Part shown: in pieces, positions 9,288-18,097 of the stretch
How positions within the stretch are numbered: position 1 is the first letter of the stretch
Layout of the letters: every line of letters starts with the position of its first letter
Assembly (NCBI RefSeq): GCF_003955735.1
Contig: NZ_CP034464.1
Location: 1,612,001-1,676,000 of the forward strand
From: Undibacterium parvum
GTDB taxonomy: Bacteria; Pseudomonadota; Gammaproteobacteria; Burkholderiales; Burkholderiaceae_D
Direction of reading: 5' to 3'
Length of the DNA stretch: 64,000 bases
Program-made: the position numbers and the translations under genes
Notes under the pieces: generated by a model
Database searches by the model: none
What the model saw: only the letters and a program-made list of their open reading frames with translations
Told to the model about the DNA's origin: nothing

Positions 9288-9456
9288 CTCCCTTCTCCCG
9301 CGGGCGGCGAGTTTGAGTAAATCCAGGGTCGGGGATGAGGCTAGTCGTGAACAGGTCTGCAATTAATATGGCTAGTCGTCGTGTTTAGGATTTCTGAACT
9401 GAATCAGCCCTTGCAAACACCCTCACCCTAGCCCTCTCCCGCCAGCGGGAGAGGGG
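9288..9456. repeat. Imperfect ~170-bp inverted-repeat element inside the transporter operon
   Basis: The outer arm CCCTTCTCCCGC (9290-9301) pairs with GCGGGAGAGGGG (9445-9456). An inner GGGTCGGGGATGAGG pairs imperfectly with CCTCACCCTAGCCC. The right part contains a perfect hairpin, CCCTCTCCCGC / GCGGGAGAGGG at 9432-9455 with a 2-nt loop. The CCCTCACCC..CCCTCTCCC type is a widespread dispersed intergenic repeat. It separates the LivG-like and LivH-like genes and could attenuate or stabilise the transcript. Confidence 0.6.
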
Positions 9457-9515
9457 ATAACATCAGCACTCAGTTGGCGAATTGAACGGTTACTAAAAAA
9501 GGTTTTTAAACAAAA

Positions 9516-10418
9516 ATGAATATCAATTTTTTCTTCGAAGTCCTGATCGGTGGCCTGCTATCTGGTGTGATGTATGCACTAGTGGCACTGGGTTTCGTGC
9601 TGATCTACAAGGCCTCGGGCGTCTTCAACTTTGCCCAGGGTGCCATGGTGTTTTTTGCGGCCTTGACTTGCGTCGGTCTGACCGAGCAGTTCGGCCTGTC
9701 CTTGTGGTTGGCTATTCCTTTAACCATGTTAGTCATGGTGGCCCTCGGGCTGGCAATCGAACGCATCGTCTTGCGGCCGCTGGTGAATCAACCTGAGATC
9801 ACCCTATTCATGGCCACCATAGGCCTGACGTTTTTCATCGAAGGCTTAGCGCAATTGCTGTGGGGCTCGCAACCGCATCAGTTAAAACTGCCAATTGAAG
9901 ACGTGCCTATCGAATGGCTGCTGGAAAAGTACAACATCATCGTCTCGCAATTTGATGTGATCGCAGCCCTGATCTGCGCCCTGCTGGTGACAGGATTGGC
10001 GCTACTGTTTTCTAAAACAAAAATCGGGCGGGCCTTACGCGCAGTGGCTGACGATCATCAGGCGGCGCTGGCGGTGGGCATTCCCTTGCAACAGATCTGG
10101 GGCATAGTCTGGGCAGTGGCCGGCTTTGTCGCGCTAGTGGCGGGATTGCTGTGGGGCGCGCGTAATGGGGTGCAATTTGCGCTTACCTTCGTCGCCCTGA
10201 AAGCCTTGCCAGTCTTGATCTTAGGTGGGTTTACCTCGGTCCCCGGTGCGATCGTCGGCGGCCTAATCATAGGTGCGTCTGAAAAACTGGCGGAAGTGTA
10301 TATCGGCCCCTTAGTCGGTGGCGGCATAGAAGGTTGGTTCCCGTATGTGTTGGCCTTGCTGTTTTTGCTGGTACGCCCTGAAGGTCTGTTTGGCGAAAAA
10401 ATTATACGCAGAATTTAA
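9516..10418 (+). CDS. Branched-chain amino acid-type ABC transporter permease (LivH-like)
   Basis: 300 aa, about eight transmembrane helices. The N-terminal GGLLSGVMYALVALGFVLIY and the following FNFAQGAMVFFAALT are the family hallmarks. GRALRAVADDHQAALAVGI is the coupling-helix (EAA-like) region that contacts the ATPases. The C-terminus GLFGEKIIRRI is typical. It should form the inner-membrane pore with the LivM-like protein at 10522. Confidence 0.92.
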   Translation: MNINFFFEVLIGGLLSGVMYALVALGFVLIYKASGVFNFAQGAMVFFAALTCVGLTEQFGLSLWLAIPLTMLVMVALGLAIERIVLRPLVNQPEITLFMATIGLTFFIEGLAQLLWGSQPHQLKLPIEDVPIEWLLEKYNIIVSQFDVIAALICALLVTGLALLFSKTKIGRALRAVADDHQAALAVGIPLQQIWGIVWAVAGFVALVAGLLWGARNGVQFALTFVALKALPVLILGGFTSVPGAIVGGLIIGASEKLAEVYIGPLVGGGIEGWFPYVLALLFLLVRPEGLFGEKIIRRI

Positions 10419-10437
10419 AGGTACAACTTTTAAGTAC

Positions 10438-10493
10438 GCAATAAACATGCGCCTTGCAGGGCATAAATGGCTGGGAACCCGCATGTTGATTGC
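10438..10493. repeat. REP-like palindrome, diverged copy (ATAAACATGCG type)
   Basis: GCAATAAACATGCG (10438-10451) pairs with CGCATGTTGATTGC (10480-10493), 13 of 14 matching, around a 28-nt loop. It belongs to the dispersed palindrome family described in the findings and lies between the two permease genes. Confidence 0.6.
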
Positions 10494-10521
10494 GCAATTG
10501 AAATTGAAATAAAGGAATTCC

Positions 10522-11580
10522 ATGTTCTACCGTGAAGCAGGTCAATTTAAATCTAGCTATGCCGAAGACAATCAGATCTTCCCTATCCGCCAGGACAGGA
10601 TAGCGATGGCTGCGCTACTGGCGTTGGCGTTTCTGGTCGTGCCTTTAATAGCCACCCCGTATACTTTTTCGGCGATTTTGATTCCCTTCCTGATTTTTTC
10701 GCTGGCCGCGCTGGGTTTGAATATTCTCACGGGTTACGCTGGTCAACTGTCGCTAGGCTCGGCCGCGTTTATGGCAGTCGGGGCCTTTGCCTCGTATAAC
10801 TTTATTTTGCGCATCCCCGGCATACCGCTGTTACTCGGTTTTGTGTTGGGCGGTTTATCGGCCGCTGCGGTAGGGATCGCCTTTGGTCTGCCGTCGCTGC
10901 GCATACGTGGCTTTTATCTGGCCGCCGCTACTCTGGCCACCCAATTTTTTGTAGTCTGGTGCCTGACCAAGATACAGTGGTTCACCAATTACAGCTCGTC
11001 CGGCGTGATCACCGCGCAAGAAATGTTGATCTTTGGTTACAGCATCAACACTCCGATGAAAAAATACTTACTCACCTTGAGCATCGTCTGCGTGATGGCA
11101 TTGCTGGCCAAGAACATGGTGCGTTCTAACGTAGGCCGTTCCTGGATGGCGGTGCGCGACATGGACGTGGCGGCCGAAGTGATAGGCTTTCGACTGATGC
11201 GTACCAAGCTACTGGCCTTTGCGGTTTCCTCATTTTATTGCGGCATTGCCGGTGCGCTGTACGCCTACGCCTACCTCGGCACGGTCGAGCCTGAAGCCTA
11301 CAATCTCGATCTCTCGTTTCGGATTTTATTTATGATCATCATAGGCGGAGTCGGCTCTATTCTAGGCTCTTTCCTGGGCTCGGCCTTCATCATCTTGCTG
11401 CCTATTGGCCTCAATTTGCTGGCACACGCGCTGTCCTTACCAACCAATGTGGCTTCGAATTTAGAATTGATGGTGTTTGGTGCGCTCATCATTTTTTTCC
11501 TGATCGTAGAACCGCACGGTCTGGCGCGACTGTGGCAAATCACCAAAGAGAAACTGCGGCTCTGGCCTTTCCCGCATTAG
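10522..11580 (+). CDS. Branched-chain amino acid-type ABC transporter permease (LivM-like)
   Basis: 352 aa. A ~30-residue cytosolic N-terminus is followed by about nine or ten hydrophobic segments. ALGLNILTGYAGQLSLGSAA is the LivM signature, and GRSWMAVRDMDVAAEVIGF is the cytoplasmic coupling loop. IMIIIGGVGSILGSFLGSAF-like glycine-rich helices follow. AAAGGAATTCC precedes the ATG, so the start is good. It is the partner of the LivH-like permease. Confidence 0.92.
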   Translation: MFYREAGQFKSSYAEDNQIFPIRQDRIAMAALLALAFLVVPLIATPYTFSAILIPFLIFSLAALGLNILTGYAGQLSLGSAAFMAVGAFASYNFILRIPGIPLLLGFVLGGLSAAAVGIAFGLPSLRIRGFYLAAATLATQFFVVWCLTKIQWFTNYSSSGVITAQEMLIFGYSINTPMKKYLLTLSIVCVMALLAKNMVRSNVGRSWMAVRDMDVAAEVIGFRLMRTKLLAFAVSSFYCGIAGALYAYAYLGTVEPEAYNLDLSFRILFMIIIGGVGSILGSFLGSAFIILLPIGLNLLAHALSLPTNVASNLELMVFGALIIFFLIVEPHGLARLWQITKEKLRLWPFPH

Positions 11581-11619
11581 ATTTTGTTCGTCGTTTCAAG
11601 AAATTTTTCTAAGCACTTT

Positions 11620-11723
11620 TAGGACTCACGCAAAATTGTTCCAGCTAGGCGTACCGCCGAAGACAGTACGCTAGTACGGCAAGGCGGATACAACGACGTT
11701 GGGGCGGTTTTGCGTAAGTCCTA
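11620..11723. repeat. MITE-like element with 16-bp terminal inverted repeats
   Basis: TAGGACTCACGCAAAA (11620-11635) and TTTTGCGTAAGTCCTA (11708-11723) match in 15 of 16 positions and enclose about 70 bp with an internal hairpin (AGTACGCTAGTAC). No coding capacity. It sits between the LivM-like gene and the binding-protein gene. Confidence 0.65.
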
Positions 11724-11807
11724 TATTTATAAGAAGGCGCAATGGGGATAGCTAGCCATCAAGCGCCAGGTACTACCAAGCCGCTGTTAACCACACCAGG
11801 AGACACC

Positions 11808-13124
11808 ATGAAACTGATTAAATCCGTTATTTTAAGCACTGCGATACTAGGCGCTTTCGGCTCCGTGCCACTAGCGCAAGCTCAAACCTCAGAACAATAC
11901 ATCCCTATCCTGTCTTACCGCGTTGGCCCGTATGCGGCTGGTGGATCCGGTTTTTACGGCGGCGCCATCGATTACTTCAATCTCATCAACGCCAAAGGTG
12001 GTCTCAATGGTGTCAAGATTTCCTGGGAAGAATGCGAGACTGAATACAACCCTTCGCGCGGGGTCGAATGTTACGAGCGCCTCAAGAAAAACAATGGCGG
12101 TGCCTCACTGGTGGAGCCGCTCTCTACCGGCATCGCCTACGGCATTTTGGATAGAGTGGCAGAAGATAAGATCCCTATGACCACACTCGGTTATGGCCGT
12201 TCTGATGCCGCAAACGGCAAGGTTTTTCCTTATATCTTCCCTTTGATTACCAGTTACTGGAATCAAGCCGCTGCCATGACTAAATATCTGGGTGACAAAT
12301 CCGGTGGCATGGAAAAACTTAAGGGTAAAAAAATCGTCCATCTGTATCACGATTCTGCCTTCGGCAAAGAACCTCTGCCAGTCCTGGAAGCACAAGCTAA
12401 GCAATATGGTTTTGAGCTGATTAAAATACCGGTAGCGCACCCGGGTAATGAGCAGCAATCGCAATGGCTGCAAATCCGCCAGGCCAATCCTGATTACGTG
12501 ATTTTATGGGGTTGGGGCGTGATGAATGCGGTGGCACTAAAAACTGCCCAGCGTAATGGCTTTTCACGCGACAAGATACTGGGCGTCTGGTGGGCTGGCT
12601 CAGAAGAAGACACGGTACCGGCAGGCGATGCCGCCAAAGGTTACACCACCATGACCTTCAACACGCCAGGCAATTACGCGGTACTCGATGAAATCCGCAC
12701 TAAGGTGTATGCCGCTGGCAAAGGCAATCTGAGCGATAAATCACGGGTAGGCTCGGTGTATCACATGCGCGGCGTCACCGCTGCCATGCTGTGGACCGAA
12801 GCTATCCTGAAAGCGCAAGAGAAATTTGGTAAAGGTAAGCTCATGACTAGTGAGCAAATCCGTTGGGGCTTTGAGAATCTCGATGTGAATGAGGCGCGTC
12901 AAAAAACGCTGGGGGCGATGGGCATGTTCCCACCAGTCAAAACTTCTTGTGAAGATCATGAAGGTTCGGGCGCAGTCAAAGTGCAGCAATGGAACGGCGA
13001 TAAATGGATAGCCGTAACACCCAACTGGATCGTGGGCGACAAGGCATTGACGCGTGCGTTGCTGGAAGAGTCTTCGGCCAAATATGCGGCCGAGAAAAAA
13101 ATCACGCCAGGCTGTTTGAAATAA
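11808..13124 (+). CDS. ABC transporter substrate-binding protein (periplasmic, type 1 LivK-like)
   Basis: 438 aa from ATG at 11808, preceded by AGGAGA. The signal peptide has Lys near the start, a hydrophobic core and likely cleavage after VPLAQA (residue about 26). The mature part follows the type 1 periplasmic binding fold of amide/urea/branched-chain amino acid receptors (GPYAAGGSGFYGGAIDYFN, KKIVHLYHDSAFGKEPLP, PDYVILWGWGVMNAVALKTA). This is the subgroup commonly linked to CoA-ligase-containing ABC clusters, so the ligand may be an aromatic or aliphatic acid and not an amino acid. That is inference from context. Confidence 0.88.
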   Translation: MKLIKSVILSTAILGAFGSVPLAQAQTSEQYIPILSYRVGPYAAGGSGFYGGAIDYFNLINAKGGLNGVKISWEECETEYNPSRGVECYERLKKNNGGASLVEPLSTGIAYGILDRVAEDKIPMTTLGYGRSDAANGKVFPYIFPLITSYWNQAAAMTKYLGDKSGGMEKLKGKKIVHLYHDSAFGKEPLPVLEAQAKQYGFELIKIPVAHPGNEQQSQWLQIRQANPDYVILWGWGVMNAVALKTAQRNGFSRDKILGVWWAGSEEDTVPAGDAAKGYTTMTFNTPGNYAVLDEIRTKVYAAGKGNLSDKSRVGSVYHMRGVTAAMLWTEAILKAQEKFGKGKLMTSEQIRWGFENLDVNEARQKTLGAMGMFPPVKTSCEDHEGSGAVKVQQWNGDKWIAVTPNWIVGDKALTRALLEESSAKYAAEKKITPGCLK

Positions 13125-13266
13125 ATTTTAACGGTTTTTCCTTGGGTTTTCCTCACCTCCGCAGCGGTAGGTATTTTTTATCCGCGTGGAAGTGGGGTTT
13201 TTTAAGCTTGCCAAAACGAGCGCCTAAAGTAAGGCAATACTGTCTTTGAAGATAGATGAGAACACC

Positions 13267-14124
13267 ATGACTAGCCCCACCGTAGCGAATTTTAGCAATG
13301 CCAGCCCCGCCGCCCCGGCCACCCCGGCTTACTTGAGCGTGAATAATATCGAGGTGATTTACGACCATGTGATACTGGTATTGAAAGGCATTTCGCTACA
13401 AGTACCACAGGGGAAAATCGTCGCATTATTAGGTGCAAATGGTGCCGGAAAATCGACCACGCTCAAGGCCATCTCTACCTTATTGCGCAATGAACGTGGC
13501 GACATCACCAAGGGCGACATCAGTTTTAAAGGCCAACGGGTCGACCATCTGACCCCGAATGAACTGGTTAAGCGCGGCTTGTCGCAGGTAATGGAAGGCC
13601 GCCATTGTTTCGCCCACTTGAGCATAGAAGAAAATCTATTGACCGGTGCCTACACGCGCCAGATTTCGCGCGCAGAACTGAAAGAATCGCTGGAGATGGT
13701 GTATCACTATTTTCCACGTCTGCGCCAGCGCCGCAGTTCGCTGGCCGGCTACACCTCGGGTGGCGAACAACAGATGTGTGCGATCGGGCGCGCCCTGATG
13801 GCTAAACCTTCCATGATCTTACTGGACGAACCATCGATGGGTATCGCGCCGCAACTGGTAGAAGAAATTTTTGAGATCGTCAAGAGTCTCAACGTCAAAG
13901 AAAATGTCTCGTTTTTGCTGGCCGAGCAAAATACCAATACCGCTTTACGCTATGCCGATTTTGGTTACATTCTGGAAAACGGCAGGGTCGTGATGGAAGG
14001 CGACGCCAAAGATCTGGCCGCCAATGAAGACGTCAAAGAATTTTATCTGGGCGTCTCCAGCGCCGGTCGCAAGAGTTTTCGCGAGATGAAGTTTTATCGC
14101 CGCCGCAAACGCTGGCTGGCTTAA
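13267..14124 (+). CDS. Branched-chain amino acid-type ABC transporter ATPase (LivF-like)
   Basis: 285 aa. The first ~25 residues are Ala/Pro-rich and precede the usual start (YLSVNNIEVIYDHVILVLKG). Walker A is GANGAGKST, the signature TSGGEQQMCAIGRAL, Walker B MILLDEPSMGIAP and the switch LLAEQNTNTAL. It ends with an unusual basic tail (SFREMKFYRRRKRWL). The ATG at 13267 follows GATGAG; the TTG at 13246 is less likely. It pairs with the LivG-like ATPase. Confidence 0.9.
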   Translation: MTSPTVANFSNASPAAPATPAYLSVNNIEVIYDHVILVLKGISLQVPQGKIVALLGANGAGKSTTLKAISTLLRNERGDITKGDISFKGQRVDHLTPNELVKRGLSQVMEGRHCFAHLSIEENLLTGAYTRQISRAELKESLEMVYHYFPRLRQRRSSLAGYTSGGEQQMCAIGRALMAKPSMILLDEPSMGIAPQLVEEIFEIVKSLNVKENVSFLLAEQNTNTALRYADFGYILENGRVVMEGDAKDLAANEDVKEFYLGVSSAGRKSFREMKFYRRRKRWLA

Positions 14125-14139
14125 GGCAGGAGAGTGGGT

Positions 14140-14493
14140 ATGGACTTTAATCTAGCACGCGATTTTTGTAGCAGGCTACCGGGTGCAGTGGTCGAGACCA
14201 AGTGGGGCTCGGACCTGGTGTTTTCGGTAGGGAAAAAAATGTTTGCGGTGAGTTGGTTAAGAGACGATGTCTTACGCAATTTCAGCTTCAAAGTAGAAGA
14301 TCAACGTTTTCTGGAATTTACCGACAGGCCGCACATCGTCCCGGCGCCGTATATGGCACGCGCCAAATGGATACAGGTGGTCGATGCGATGGCGATGAGC
14401 GACGCCGAGGCTCTGGAATTACTGCAAGCTTCTTACAATTTGATTTTTTCAAGATTAACAAAAAAACTGCAACGAGAGATCACACATGAGTGA
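14140..14493 (+). CDS. MmcQ/YjbR family protein
   Basis: 117 aa of the YjbR fold (PF04237, CyaY-like double-wing DNA-binding fold): LPGAVVETKWGSDLVFSVGKKMFAV is the conserved core, followed by PAPYMARAKWIQV. The function of the family is not established. AGGAGA 6 nt upstream selects ATG at 14140 over GTG at 14134. It sits 15 bp after the LivF-like gene, and its stop overlaps the start of the next CoA ligase (ATGAGTGA), so it is translationally coupled into this operon. Confidence 0.82.
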   Translation: MDFNLARDFCSRLPGAVVETKWGSDLVFSVGKKMFAVSWLRDDVLRNFSFKVEDQRFLEFTDRPHIVPAPYMARAKWIQVVDAMAMSDAEALELLQASYNLIFSRLTKKLQREITHE

Positions 14494-15739
14494 ATATCTG
14501 GACGCTCTAGAGACGCGCAATCCACACAGCCGCGAGCAAGCCCTGATGACGCGCCTGCCGCAGTTGGTGGCACAAGCGCAAAGCGCCGCCGGTTGGGCTA
14601 GCATCTTGCAAGGCGTGAGCGCCGCCGACATTCGTAGCCGTAGCGCCTTAGCGCAACTGCCAGTCACGCGCAAATCCGATCTGCACGGTTTACAGCGCCA
14701 GCAGCGTCCGTTTGGCGGGCTCAATAGCACCGCGCCGCAGCAATTAAAACGCATCTTCATGTCGCCCGGCCCCATCTTTGATCCTGAGGGTAGAGGCCAG
14801 GATTGGTGGCGCTTCGCCCGGCCCATGTACGCTGCCGGTTTACGTAGCGGCCATCTGGTGCAAAACTGTTTCTCCTATCATTTCACGCCGGCCGCCTACA
14901 TGGTCGAGGGCGGTGCTGCCAAACTCGGTTGCGTGATCATTCCAGCGGGGGCAGGCCAAACCGAAATGCAGGTACAGGCTATCGCAGAGTTGCGCCCTGA
15001 TGCCTATATAGGCACGCCTAGCTTCTTAAAAATTATAATAGAAAAGGCCCTGGAACTGGGTGCCGATATTTCTAGCTTGCAGCGCGCCGTGGTCGGTGCC
15101 GAAGCGCTACCGCCGTCGCTGCGCACATGGCTGCAACAACATGGGGTACCGCTGGTACTGCAAATGTATGCATCGGCCGACATCGGCAATATCGCTTATG
15201 AAACAGCAAGCAGTGGCCAGCTCAATCCCGGCATGGTTTTGGACGAGGATCTGATCATAGAAATCGTACGACCAGGTACTGGCGACCTGGTCGCAGAAGG
15301 TGAAGTCGGTGAAGTGGTGATCAGCTCGTTTAATCTGGATTACCCGCTGCTGCGCTTCGGCACCGGCGACATGTCAGCCATCCTGCCCGGCATCTCGCCC
15401 TGCGGTCGCAGCAATACCCGCATCAAGGGCTGGATGGGGCGCGCCGACCAGACCACCAAGGTCAAGGGCATGTTCGTGCACCCATCACAAGTGGCGGAAG
15501 TCATCAAACGCCATCCCGAAATCAGCAAGGCCAGACTGGTGGTGACCGGCGAAATGGCGAACGACGCCATGACACTGCAGTGTGAAATCAGAGATGAAAA
15601 ACCAGGCGAAACATTGACAGCGGCAATAGTGGCGAGCATACGCGAGATCACCAAACTACGCGGCGAGGTCGCATTTGTCGCAACTGGTAGTCTGGCCAAC
15701 GACGGCAAGGTAATCGATGATGTGCGCAAGTATGAATAA
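14486..15739 (+). CDS. Phenylacetate--CoA ligase family protein (AMP-binding)
   Basis: 417 aa, the length of PaaK-type ANL ligases. MSPGPIFDPEG occupies the phosphate-binding loop position. Further motifs are AYIGTPSFLKIIIEKA, RAVVGAEALPPSLR, LQMYASADIGNIAYE and RFGTGDMSAI with GWMGRADQTTKVKGMFVHP, in PaaK order. Expected chemistry is aryl or alkyl acid to CoA thioester. Two distinct CoA ligases around one importer suggest coupled uptake and activation. It overlaps the YjbR-like gene by 8 nt. The substrate cannot be read from sequence alone. Confidence 0.85.
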   Translation: MSEYLDALETRNPHSREQALMTRLPQLVAQAQSAAGWASILQGVSAADIRSRSALAQLPVTRKSDLHGLQRQQRPFGGLNSTAPQQLKRIFMSPGPIFDPEGRGQDWWRFARPMYAAGLRSGHLVQNCFSYHFTPAAYMVEGGAAKLGCVIIPAGAGQTEMQVQAIAELRPDAYIGTPSFLKIIIEKALELGADISSLQRAVVGAEALPPSLRTWLQQHGVPLVLQMYASADIGNIAYETASSGQLNPGMVLDEDLIIEIVRPGTGDLVAEGEVGEVVISSFNLDYPLLRFGTGDMSAILPGISPCGRSNTRIKGWMGRADQTTKVKGMFVHPSQVAEVIKRHPEISKARLVVTGEMANDAMTLQCEIRDEKPGETLTAAIVASIREITKLRGEVAFVATGSLANDGKVIDDVRKYE

Positions 15740-15822
15740 GGCCTGCGTATGAGGATAAAGTGAAGATGGTTTACACTCTTCGCCTAGCCCTCAGCGCCTG
15801 ATAATACTGGCACAGAATAAAA

Positions 15823-16548
15823 TTGAAACCACTCTGCCCTGCCCCGCTCACCCTGGTGCTAATCCCTGGCTTTATGTGCGATGCCAGCCTGTGGCAAGCC
15901 ATGCTGCCGGAATTATCCAAGATCGCAGCAATCCAGTTTGCCGACATCAATGAAGGCAGCAGCATAGCAGCGATGGCAGAGCACATCATCCCTAGCCTGC
16001 CAGAACACTGCGTACTGATAGGATTTTCACTAGGCGGCTACGTGGCGCGTCGTATCGCTTATCTGGCACCACAAAAACTAGCGGGTTTGGTCTTAGTCAA
16101 CAGCTCGGCACGCGCCAGCACAGAACAAGAATTGCAGCGCAATCAGCAACAGATCAGCATGTCCGAGCTGTATCCTTTCAAAGGGCAGACGCTCAGCGCG
16201 CTCAAGCGCGCCCTGCATCCGGATAGGACCGACGATGCGCCGCTGCTGGCACATCTGCAGGCCATGTCACTCAATTTAGGCAAAGGGGTTTTCTTGCGCC
16301 AACTGGGTCTGGTACGCCAGGACGGTCACGCCGAATTAGCCCAGATTACTTGCCCCAGTCTGATAATCGCCAGCCGCAACGACCAGATGCGTAGTATCGA
16401 AGAAGCCAAAAATATGGCGGATGCACTACCCAACTCGCACTTGAACATCATAGAAGATTGTGGCCACATGTCACCACTAGAACGCCCGGAAGTAGTCTGC
16501 CAACTAGTGCGAGCATGGCTGACAAGCAAAATAGTTGCGCAAAAATGA
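15823..16548 (+). CDS. Alpha/beta hydrolase
   Basis: 241 aa if the TTG at 15823 is used. This start fits the family because LTLVLIPGFMCDASLW (first strand and oxyanion region) begins about 9 residues in, but there is no good ribosome-binding site, so it is uncertain. The nucleophile elbow is GFSLGG (Ser). The C-terminus holds the acid on SRNDQMRSI and the catalytic His in EDCGHMSPLERPE. It may hydrolyse an ester or thioester of the pathway encoded just upstream (84-bp gap, same strand); the substrate is unknown. Confidence 0.82.
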   Translation: MKPLCPAPLTLVLIPGFMCDASLWQAMLPELSKIAAIQFADINEGSSIAAMAEHIIPSLPEHCVLIGFSLGGYVARRIAYLAPQKLAGLVLVNSSARASTEQELQRNQQQISMSELYPFKGQTLSALKRALHPDRTDDAPLLAHLQAMSLNLGKGVFLRQLGLVRQDGHAELAQITCPSLIIASRNDQMRSIEEAKNMADALPNSHLNIIEDCGHMSPLERPEVVCQLVRAWLTSKIVAQK

Positions 16549-16633
16549 GCTCCTCCTTGGACCCTCAGAGAACATATTTTCTGATTTTTTACTTGGCTAT
16601 TCGCCTAGTTTCCAGATTGATGCATGAGCAAGC

Positions 16634-16987
16634 TCATCGAACCTGCACGGCTTTTTTTAATTTCATGACCCCTGCGCTCATATTCTTAGACGCTTCCGAA
16701 TAGCTTGCCCCACTCAAAGCCGCTTCTGCTTCTGGATACTTTCCCGCATTGATCAAACTGGCGACTTTCACTGCCTCCTGGTGCAGGTGTTTATGAATCT
16801 CGACCAAGCTAGAGAATTCCGGTAAATGCATGTGCTGTTTTTTACCATCACCATCTAGCCATGTGCCAAATTCGCAGATATGGACATTTCCGACATGGGC
16901 GATATCCATTTTTTGGTTTTTTGAAATGGCGGCGCGAAATTTTACTTTCCACTCTGCATGTTTGCCGATTGCTGATTCAAGATCCAT
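16634..16987 (-). CDS. Stand-alone CZB (chemoreceptor zinc-binding) domain protein
   Basis: 117 aa. The conserved zinc ligands are recognisable: His in KHAEWK (residue about 9), Cys in the CEFGTWL motif (about 38), and the His pair in the EIHKHLHQEA helix (about 64-69). CZB domains usually sit at the C-terminus of chemoreceptors or diguanylate cyclases and sense zinc or hypochlorous acid. Here the domain is alone, so it may act in trans or simply bind zinc. Confidence 0.8.
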   Translation of the reverse strand: MDLESAIGKHAEWKVKFRAAISKNQKMDIAHVGNVHICEFGTWLDGDGKKQHMHLPEFSSLVEIHKHLHQEAVKVASLINAGKYPEAEAALSGASYSEASKNMSAGVMKLKKAVQVR

Positions 16988-17086
16988 TTGTATCTCCTTT
17001 AGTATTTAGTGAACAGTACGCATGTAACGCGTTTGTTCACTATATACCGATCTAAATAAATGAGAATGCGGTTTGAACGCAATTCT

Positions 17087-17374
17087 TTATTGCACGGAAT
17101 GGACTAATCTAAACTCCGAACGCATTGCCGCATTCCGCAGCGGTACCAGTGTCTGGTAGTCGGGAGAGTGATACCACGCCAAGGCCAATTCTCGTGACGG
17201 AAAAGTCAGGATCACCTGCATTTGAAATTCAGTATCACCGAATAATTGTTCGGCAGGACCTTTTACCAGGTATTCGCCGGAGAACTTAGTCAGGCTTGCG
17301 GGCACGGCGGCGCCATATTCTTGTAATTTTTCTTTGTCAGTGGGGCTGAAATCGACGGTGATGTAAGCGGGCAT
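17087..17374 (-). CDS. DUF1330 domain protein (dimeric alpha-beta barrel)
   Basis: 95 aa from ATG at 17374. MPAYITVDFSPTDKEKLQEY, GEYLVKGPAEQLFGD and YHSPDYQTLVPLRNAAMRSE follow the DUF1330 pattern. The function is unknown; the fold is shared with ABM-type proteins. It is the third gene of the minus-strand set that starts with the alcohol dehydrogenase at 19114, 58 bp after the AhpD-like gene. Confidence 0.82.
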   Translation of the reverse strand: MPAYITVDFSPTDKEKLQEYGAAVPASLTKFSGEYLVKGPAEQLFGDTEFQMQVILTFPSRELALAWYHSPDYQTLVPLRNAAMRSEFRLVHSVQ

Positions 17375-17432
17375 GATGATCCTTAAGTATGATGGGGTGC
17401 GACCAATACTATTATTCGGCGCACCGGGTGTA

Positions 17433-17987
17433 TTAGTTGGGTGCAGTCCAGGCGGTACTTTCGAACACGCCATCCAATGGGGTTTGCAGCACGTGGTTAG
17501 TGTAGTTAGACATGACCTTCATGCTAATGCCGAGTATCACTTCCAATACAGTTTGCTGACTATAACCGGCCGCGATGAGCGCTTGCATATCGTTTTCTGA
17601 TGGCCAGCCACGAGCATTGACCATCACGATGCTGAACTGGCGTAAGGCCTCTAATTTAGCGTCGGCAATCGGGCTGTTATTGCGCAGAGCTGTCACCACC
17701 TCGGCGGGCACACCTGAACTGCTGGCGATGAGGCTGTGGGCGGCCATGCAATAGGTGCAGCCATGGATGCGGTTCGCGCTCATCAAAATGATTTGACGTT
17801 CCGTTTCGCTCAGCTTGGTGTTGTTGAAGATGCTGGTCACGCTCATGTAAGCTTCTAACAATGAGGGTGATGTCGCCATCCCTGCGAACAAGTTGGGGGT
17901 GAATCCGTAGGCTTGCGTTGCCGCTTGCAGCAGCGGTTTGCTGTCTTCTGGGGCGGTTTCCATGTTGTGAATAGGGAATTGACTCAT
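17433..17987 (-). CDS. Carboxymuconolactone decarboxylase / AhpD-like peroxidase family protein
   Basis: 184 aa from ATG at 17987, preceded by AGGAAA on the minus strand. The motif HGCTYCMAAHS carries the CxxCxxxH redox centre of AhpD-like alkylhydroperoxidases. The upstream DSKPLLQAATQAYGFTPNLF is typical of the family. It probably reduces organic peroxides or a related electrophile in the cytosol. Position between the zinc-type alcohol dehydrogenase and DUF1330, behind a TetR-type switch, suggests a small stress-responsive operon. Confidence 0.87.
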   Translation of the reverse strand: MSQFPIHNMETAPEDSKPLLQAATQAYGFTPNLFAGMATSPSLLEAYMSVTSIFNNTKLSETERQIILMSANRIHGCTYCMAAHSLIASSSGVPAEVVTALRNNSPIADAKLEALRQFSIVMVNARGWPSENDMQALIAAGYSQQTVLEVILGISMKVMSNYTNHVLQTPLDGVFESTAWTAPN

Positions 17988-18097
17988 GATTATTTTCCTT
18001 AGAAAGTGACAAAATGACGCATGGTGCACGCTGGTGCGCCCTGCGGTGGAGTAAAAGGTGTAGCGATACTTTGTGTGCGTTACTATTTTTTGCAACA

